Source: Zychaea mexicana (taxonomy: Eukaryota; Mucoromycota; Mucoromycetes; Mucorales; Lichtheimiaceae). Taken from it: 35,757 nt of DNA. The position numbers and the translations under genes are program-made. A model generated the notes under the pieces. The model searched no databases. It was given only the letters and a program-made list of their open reading frames with translations, and was not told the origin of the DNA. The DNA lies in the NCBI RefSeq assembly GCF_025766255.1, contig NW_026516889.1:1-35757 (forward strand). The letters run 5' to 3'. Shown piece by piece: positions 34,158-35,757 of this stretch (the first letter of the stretch is position 1; each line of letters opens with the position of its first letter).

Positions 34158-35430
34158 CTATTTATCCTTGCCAGTTTTGCGTGGTCTGCGCCGTCCTTCG
34201 TTCTCAGTATCGTGAGCCACTATTCAATGAAGAATCATTAAGAACGAAGAACGAAGTTATGAATACGTTTAAGGTAACTTGAAGAGTACATACATACACT
34301 GCCTACCTGATGCTGTTCTTCTTTGTCTCTTTGCTGTTGGTCTCGGTTGCTGCTGTTCTTCCTCATCATCCGTATGAGCAACATCCGGCAACAGAAGCAA
34401 GGGTTGACGACGACGCTCAGCTCTATTAAATTACAGAGTTATAAACGTGTAATGTGATGTAAGTACAAGATTTTTTTTATTCTTACTGTTGCCCAACCAT
34501 GATGCTAGCATCTCCTGTGACGACTTGTGCTGCTGCTGCTGCTGTTACTGATGACGAAGATGATGGTGCTGCTGCTGCCTCTACTGACGATGACGACGAT
34601 GATGATAGTGATGGCGATGGTGAAGCTACTGCTGCTTCTACTTCTGGTGATAATGATGATGATGTCGTTGTTGTTGCTGATGATGATGCCGGGTTTTGCT
34701 CTATTGACAATGAAGTTATAGTTGACATAAACAGCCAGCTTTTTTTGATAGTGTGTTACTTACGATCCGTGGAGTCATCGTCACCCTTCAGCCAGAACTT
34801 TCGGATAAATAGACGCGCCCCCCAGTGGTCTACGCACATGGCCAGAGGAAGGTATGGTTGCGCTGCCTGCTCAAACTCTTGTAAAGTAATAAGCTGCATG
34901 TCGGTGCTAACGTCCTTCCAAAAACGAGGCAACGGTTTGTTTTTAATCTTGTACTTATTCATCAGCGTCAAGGATGCTTGCTCCGCAAGTGGTTTACAGC
35001 TGGCTTTCATCAACCTGAAGTATTGTTCTTTGTATCCAGGGCCTAAAGCTTTCTTTAACAATGATTTGAATATGTCCCAGCCAAATTGCATATCGACGAT
35101 TTGCCCCTTGTTATTGTTGTACGTTGGCTGTTCTGTAGTACGCTCGAGAGGAGGAAAGGTCGGTAAGCGTGATGCTGGCACATGCGACAGGTCAACAGGA
35201 CTAGTTGCGTTCTGTTGAAGAGCGCAACGCAGGAGGGTCTTCATTGTTTCCATTTCTTTTGCCATACAGTTGACCTTTTCTAATAATTCAGAGCGCTCTT
35301 CCTGCGTTTGATAGATGATATCGCGTAGTTGCTCACGATCTTCTTCGGATTTGCGTCTGTATTCAGAAAAGCTTCTTTGGATATCCCCAATAGTTTCAAG
35401 AAGTCTAGTGTAAGCTGGGTCAGAGTACAT
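34158..35430 (-). CDS. Coiled-coil protein with Ser/Ala-rich linker and basic tail, unknown function
   Basis: Exons 35430-34764, 34700-34487, 34422-34307 and 34219-34158, all in phase, give 352 aa. Residues about 10-70 form a charged heptad-like coiled coil (RRKSEEDREQLRDII, ERSELLEKVNCMAKEMET). Residues about 115-215 form a compact, Trp/Phe-rich domain (GWDIFKSLLKKALG, LPRFWKDVSTDMQLI, WGARLFIRKFWLKG) that I do not recognise. Exon 2 is almost only Ser, Ala, Thr, Pro and Val. Exons 3-4 are acidic then strongly basic (AKRQRRTASG, GRRRPRKTGKDK), like a nuclear localisation signal. This suggests a nuclear oligomeric protein, perhaps DNA- or chromatin-associated (inference). It has its own ATG in a clean context and lies outside the transposon debris. 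Confidence 0.8.
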
Positions 35431-35757
35431 GGTGTATGTGGGTGATGTGAAAGTGAAAGAAACGCAAAAAGGAAGCAGCGATATTCACGTTAGGAATGAA
35501 GTATTTAGTATTTTCTTTTCCAAGTTCAGTTCTTATTGCAATACAGATTGATTAATGGAATGCGATAGTTTTTCTGATAATGCTTTTGTTTTATGTGATA
35601 CGCATATGTCTTAGTGGTTACTATGTATCCATTTTTAACATAATACACATTTGCTGATATATCTCAAATAGTCAAAGGATAGAAAATACATTAAATTAAA
35701 ATGGTGATTTGCTTTTCCAGGAAACAAATAAAGGGGATGCATTATGCATAGATTCAC
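35431..35757. other. Upstream region of the coiled-coil gene, to window edge
   Basis: AT-rich, with no coding frame. It presumably holds the promoter of the minus-strand gene starting at 35430; no clear TATA box was seen. Confidence 0.4.

Noticed and set aside
34499..35218. 239-codon plus-strand open frame rich in Ala, Asp and Ser
   Set aside because: It is the antisense shadow of exons 1-2 of the coiled-coil gene, whose minus-strand exons join cleanly in phase.

Overview
The window looks like a piece of nuclear genome from an early-diverging filamentous fungus, most likely Mucoromycota (Mucorales-like). Nothing in the sequence names the species. The reasons are five confidently modelled genes of a eukaryotic type, split by many short introns with GTAAGT/GTATGT-like donors and TAG/CAG acceptors; fungal signalling and trafficking families (an Arf exchange factor with Sec7 and PH domains, a CRIB-containing PAK kinase); long Ser/Asn/Gln/Ala/acid-rich linkers; AT-rich spacers; and non-LTR retrotransposon debris. 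All five well-supported genes lie on the minus strand, and their exon phases all close without a frame error.

Layout. 1-4600: a 173-bp TA-flanked MITE-like element (90-262), then a long stretch with no convincing gene, small repeats near 2.9-3.3 kb, and a possible small plus-strand gene ending at 4541. 4704-9663: Sec7-PH Arf GEF, 11 exons, 1344 aa. 10690-11965: type II membrane glycosyltransferase, 2 exons, 395 aa. 12-19.7 kb: AT-rich and gene-poor, with one LINE 3' end (14956-15569), microsatellites, a 40-bp minisatellite and a few very small ORFs. 19720-21049: PQQ-type beta-propeller repeat protein, 3 exons, 369 aa. 22630-25709: Ste20/PAK kinase, 7 exons, 796 aa. 26.3-33.2 kb: a transposon-rich zone with two more LINE fragments, a decayed SANT/NAM-associated DNA-binding gene on the plus strand, and a second inverted copy of the MITE sitting inside coding-like sequence. 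34158-35430: a lineage-specific coiled-coil protein, 4 exons, 352 aa.

The PAK kinase (Cdc42/Rac effector) and the Arf GEF both belong to small-GTPase polarity and membrane-traffic pathways. They are separate transcription units, and there is no operon-like organisation. No CRISPR, rRNA or complete tRNA was found. The most unusual items are the MITE pair with its internal direct-repeat plus inverted-repeat design, the SANT/NAM gene with two amber stops (one of which may lie in a 36-nt intron), and several tiny spliced genes that an annotation pipeline would probably miss. I do not see a clear new multi-gene system.
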